Origin: Apostichopus japonicus
Lineage: Eukaryota > Echinodermata > Holothuroidea > Aspidochirotida > Stichopodidae
Direction: 5' to 3'
Length of the DNA stretch: 64,000 bases
Assembly: GCF_037975245.1 (NCBI RefSeq)
Contig: NC_092578.1
Span: 3,640,001-3,704,000, forward strand
The position numbers and the translations under genes are program-made. Of this stretch, positions 61,672-64,000 are shown piece after piece; within the stretch, counting starts at the first letter, position 1, and each line of letters begins with the position of its first letter. The notes under the pieces are model-generated. The model did no database searches. It saw only the letters and a list, made by a program, of their open reading frames with translations, and was not told the origin of the DNA.

Positions 61672-62396
61672 CCGTTGTCTGGATCGAGATGGTTGTCAGC
61701 GGACGAGAGTGGTTGGTCAACAGGATTCATTTGTGCCATTTTGGATGCATGCCTTGCAAGTAATACATATACCCGCCAGTAGCATACTACAATGGTCACG
61801 TAAGGAATGGGACACATCCCTATGCTCAGTATTTTATCGTAAGTCTTCGGTTCCGACATTTGTGTACAAACTCTAAATTTCGGGTTGTAACCAACACTCC
61901 CTAATCCGAGAGCAATAGGCACCACGGTAATAGCGAGTGGAATAGCCCATAGGCCAATCACGATCAAGACCAGTTTTCCTTTGGTAAACAAATATTGATA
62001 AGCTGGATGTCTTGACAACAACAACACCCTATTGACTCCTATGACAGCCAGAGTGTACATACTGCACCCTACACAGACCACCACAAGTACCGCGACGGTG
62101 TCGCATATTAACTTTGGATACGGTGGCATATCACAATTAGAACTCAGCATAGCGGCGCTGTGCCATGGCACCATAACACACGCGAGAAGATCGGCGACAG
62201 CCAAGTTTGCTATCAACAGTCCAGTTGGATTCCATAATTTTTGGGAGACACTCACTCCGAGAATGACGAAAATATTTCCAATAAATCCTACGATTGCAGT
62301 AACGACGAAGATAAGAGCGACAATTGTGAGTCTGTTCGGCGAAACAGAATTTTCTGAAACACAGACTGTAATGGTTAAACTATCAGTTGTTTCCAT
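61672..62396 (-). CDS. rhodopsin-like GPCR, first coding exon (TM1-TM5), partial
   Basis: Paralogue of 12254-12954, again a plasma-membrane class A receptor with unknown ligand. The ATG at 62396 opens about 241 codons. Marks: TM1 about 24-50 with N41; SQKLW intracellular loop 1 shared with the paralogue; D69 (NLAVADL); C98 with C177 as the expected disulphide; [11 protein letters not shown] then N122-R123-V124 in place of DRY; W150 and P160 in TM4; GYN-x-K-x-x-VC-x-Q in loop 2, also shared; Pro196/198 and CY 205-206 in TM5; loop 3 starts ARHASK. The exon ends AACGG followed by GTAAGT, a phase-2 donor like that of the paralogue, so the apparent TAA is intronic. TM6-TM7 were not found in the window. 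A tandem or local gene family is likely. Confidence 0.9.
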
Positions 62397-62900
62397 TGTG
62401 TTTTAATAAAATATAATCTGTGAAATTACGATCGATCGTTCTATGGCTGGGAGATTCTCATCCGTCTATTACTCAAGATTTTGATCACTGTCCCTTTTTC
62501 TGACAGCGTTGATGGTTTTAATTGCGATAACATTGCTCGCAAAACTCTTTGGTATTTCGTTTATATACGCTTGTCTCCTTGTTCCATCAATAACTTTCTC
62601 CTTCGTGCTCTCTGCGGCAAATCACGCAATCTTATTGGTTGTGCTGCTACGTGAATATTCATATCGGAAAGGTGTGATATCCTTATTGTCAAATGCTTGC
62701 CAAAATTAGTTAATAACATGAAACTCGGGAAGTGCTTCAAAGTGGATGATACATTTTATAGATAAAGGTAAACTAAATTAATTTTATAACCAGAGTTGGG
62801 GTTATCTTTAAATAATTATGGGTCTTTTACACGCACAGGGTTTCGCTGACTAAGTCAATTATGTATCGATATAGCCTATATTAACAACGCAATTAAAAGA

Positions 62901-62904
<4 letters not shown>
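62397..62904. other. 5' flank of GPCR
   Basis: Upstream of the receptor ATG. A plus-strand open frame at 62509-62709 has a hydrophobic stretch but begins on TTG and has no homologous motif. No promoter element could be placed. Confidence 0.4.

Positions 62905-62952
<48 letters not shown>
62905..62952. repeat. (TA)n microsatellite
   Basis: Short pure TA repeat. Confidence 0.95.
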
Positions 62953-62955
<3 letters not shown>

Positions 62956-64000
62956 ACAAGGAAGCAAATCAATATCAGCAGAGAGTGTCCAATACTGGAG
63001 TAGAGCAATGGTACCAAACGGTGTGCAAGTAACACGCATGTTTGCTACCCTCATGTCTTTTAACTTGTATTGTAACGAACAGGAAAACATCAGATAATAT
63101 AAATGCATATCATAAAAAATTAATACTTAATGCTTTCTGCATGACAAGTAAAAAGCTGTTTCCATGGCAGAGATTCATGTGTACGTGATATTAACAGCAT
63201 CGATTGGTTGTTGTTTACTCGTCTAATATATGACGACTATACATTATAAACTGACTTTGTTTTGCTATTGCGCTAATACCACTCTACACTGTACCTTTTT
63301 TTTCGACATGCTTTATAGCACTCGTACTGACAGTATAAACAGTTCCTAAATATAAAGCAGTTCCATTGTGATGAATTCCTAAATACAGAGTATATTGACA
63401 CCCGTGAGCTAATATTCCAAACTGTATCACATTTCAATGATAAACCAACCCCAAAATGTTATAATTATAGGAAAGGAGAACTTTTGAAGAACATAATTTA
63501 TGACGATGGTATCACGGACCCCCCCCCCCCCCTTACTGCGATCCACATTCTAGAATAACCGTTTATAGCCAATCAAAGTATAGGTTCCATTTAATCAACT
63601 AGATTTGGAGTTTGGAAAAAGATTTCAATTATAACAGTGTGGAATAATTTACTATTTCAGATAAGTGTTATATTTTTTTCGCCATCAGAATATCCCTTTA
63701 AGAGTAGAAAGTCTGCACCGCACCTGAAGCAGGGTACTGTAATTAAGGCAGCTCGTCACGATATCATTAGATATCATTGTTTGATGATATACCGACTCTC
63801 AGTTACAATATTGAAATGCCTTTCCTCTGACATTCACGTATATGCAAGGGAAAGCTTCTTGGTATAAAAACTCAGATCACATTTCGTAGTGAATTAAATC
63901 CTCCAGGGAAAATTGTATATCATGCGTGTCTATAAAGAATGATAAGTGTAGGGCCTATACATCTCCCCGCACGTAGACCGAATCCATCATGTGCAGTATG
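62953..64000. other. intergenic, no gene recognised
   Basis: AT-rich to the window end. It includes the second copy of a short dispersed repeat (63308-63350, see 26788) and a C run at about 63520-63532. Confidence 0.45.
63308..63370 (+). repeat. short dispersed repeat, copy 2
   Basis: CATGCTTTATAGCACTCGTA, then CTGACAGTATAAACAG and TTCCTAA, matching 26788-26850 in order and spacing. Confidence 0.65.

Overview
This is a gene-poor, AT-rich nuclear window from an animal. It has intron-split genes with GT-AG donors and acceptors, rhodopsin-type GPCR exons, tRNA-derived SINEs, hAT-type transposon remnants, minisatellites and long (TA)n tracts. The mixture suggests a marine invertebrate. An echinoderm or similar deuterostome is my best guess, but no sequence here proves the taxon. 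There is no bacterial-style operon and no CRISPR array.

Three protein-coding loci are well supported, all on the minus strand. (1) At 12254-12954 is the first coding exon of a rhodopsin-family GPCR, TM1 to TM5. (2) At 61672-62396 is the matching exon of a clear paralogue. Both exons stop at a phase-2 splice donor after TM5, and both carry Asn-Arg in place of the DRY motif. The TM6-TM7 exons were not found. (3) At 40626-47490 is a two-exon gene for a predicted 1646-residue protein that I could not assign to a named family. It has two zinc-finger-like modules with nearly equal spacing, a long central region, a C-terminal PIN/FEN1-like nuclease core in which every expected acidic residue can be placed, a CXC-type cysteine cluster and an acidic tail. 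This is the most interesting object in the window.

The rest is mostly repeat landscape. 1-12 kb: T-rich minisatellite and two copies of a tRNA-derived SINE. 12-15 kb: GPCR exon 1 and flanks. 15-23 kb: dispersed repeats, a (TA)n tract and a hAT-like element. 23.06-23.61 kb: a deleted hAT element with a transposase C-terminal remnant. 24-31 kb: no gene seen. 31-35.5 kb: nested tandem duplications. 35.5-36.65 kb: a second hAT remnant. 37.7-38.1 kb and 57.9-58.25 kb: two inverted-orientation copies of one short hAT-type element, each with a perfect 8-bp target-site duplication. 40.6-47.5 kb: the nuclease-like gene, whose intron carries a degenerate minisatellite and a short DNA transposon with a 9-bp target-site duplication and a 34-bp perfect palindrome. 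48-61 kb: minisatellites, a dispersed repeat and (TA)n tracts. 61.7-62.4 kb: the second GPCR exon.

No shared pathway links the three loci. The two GPCR exons look like members of one lineage-specific receptor cluster.
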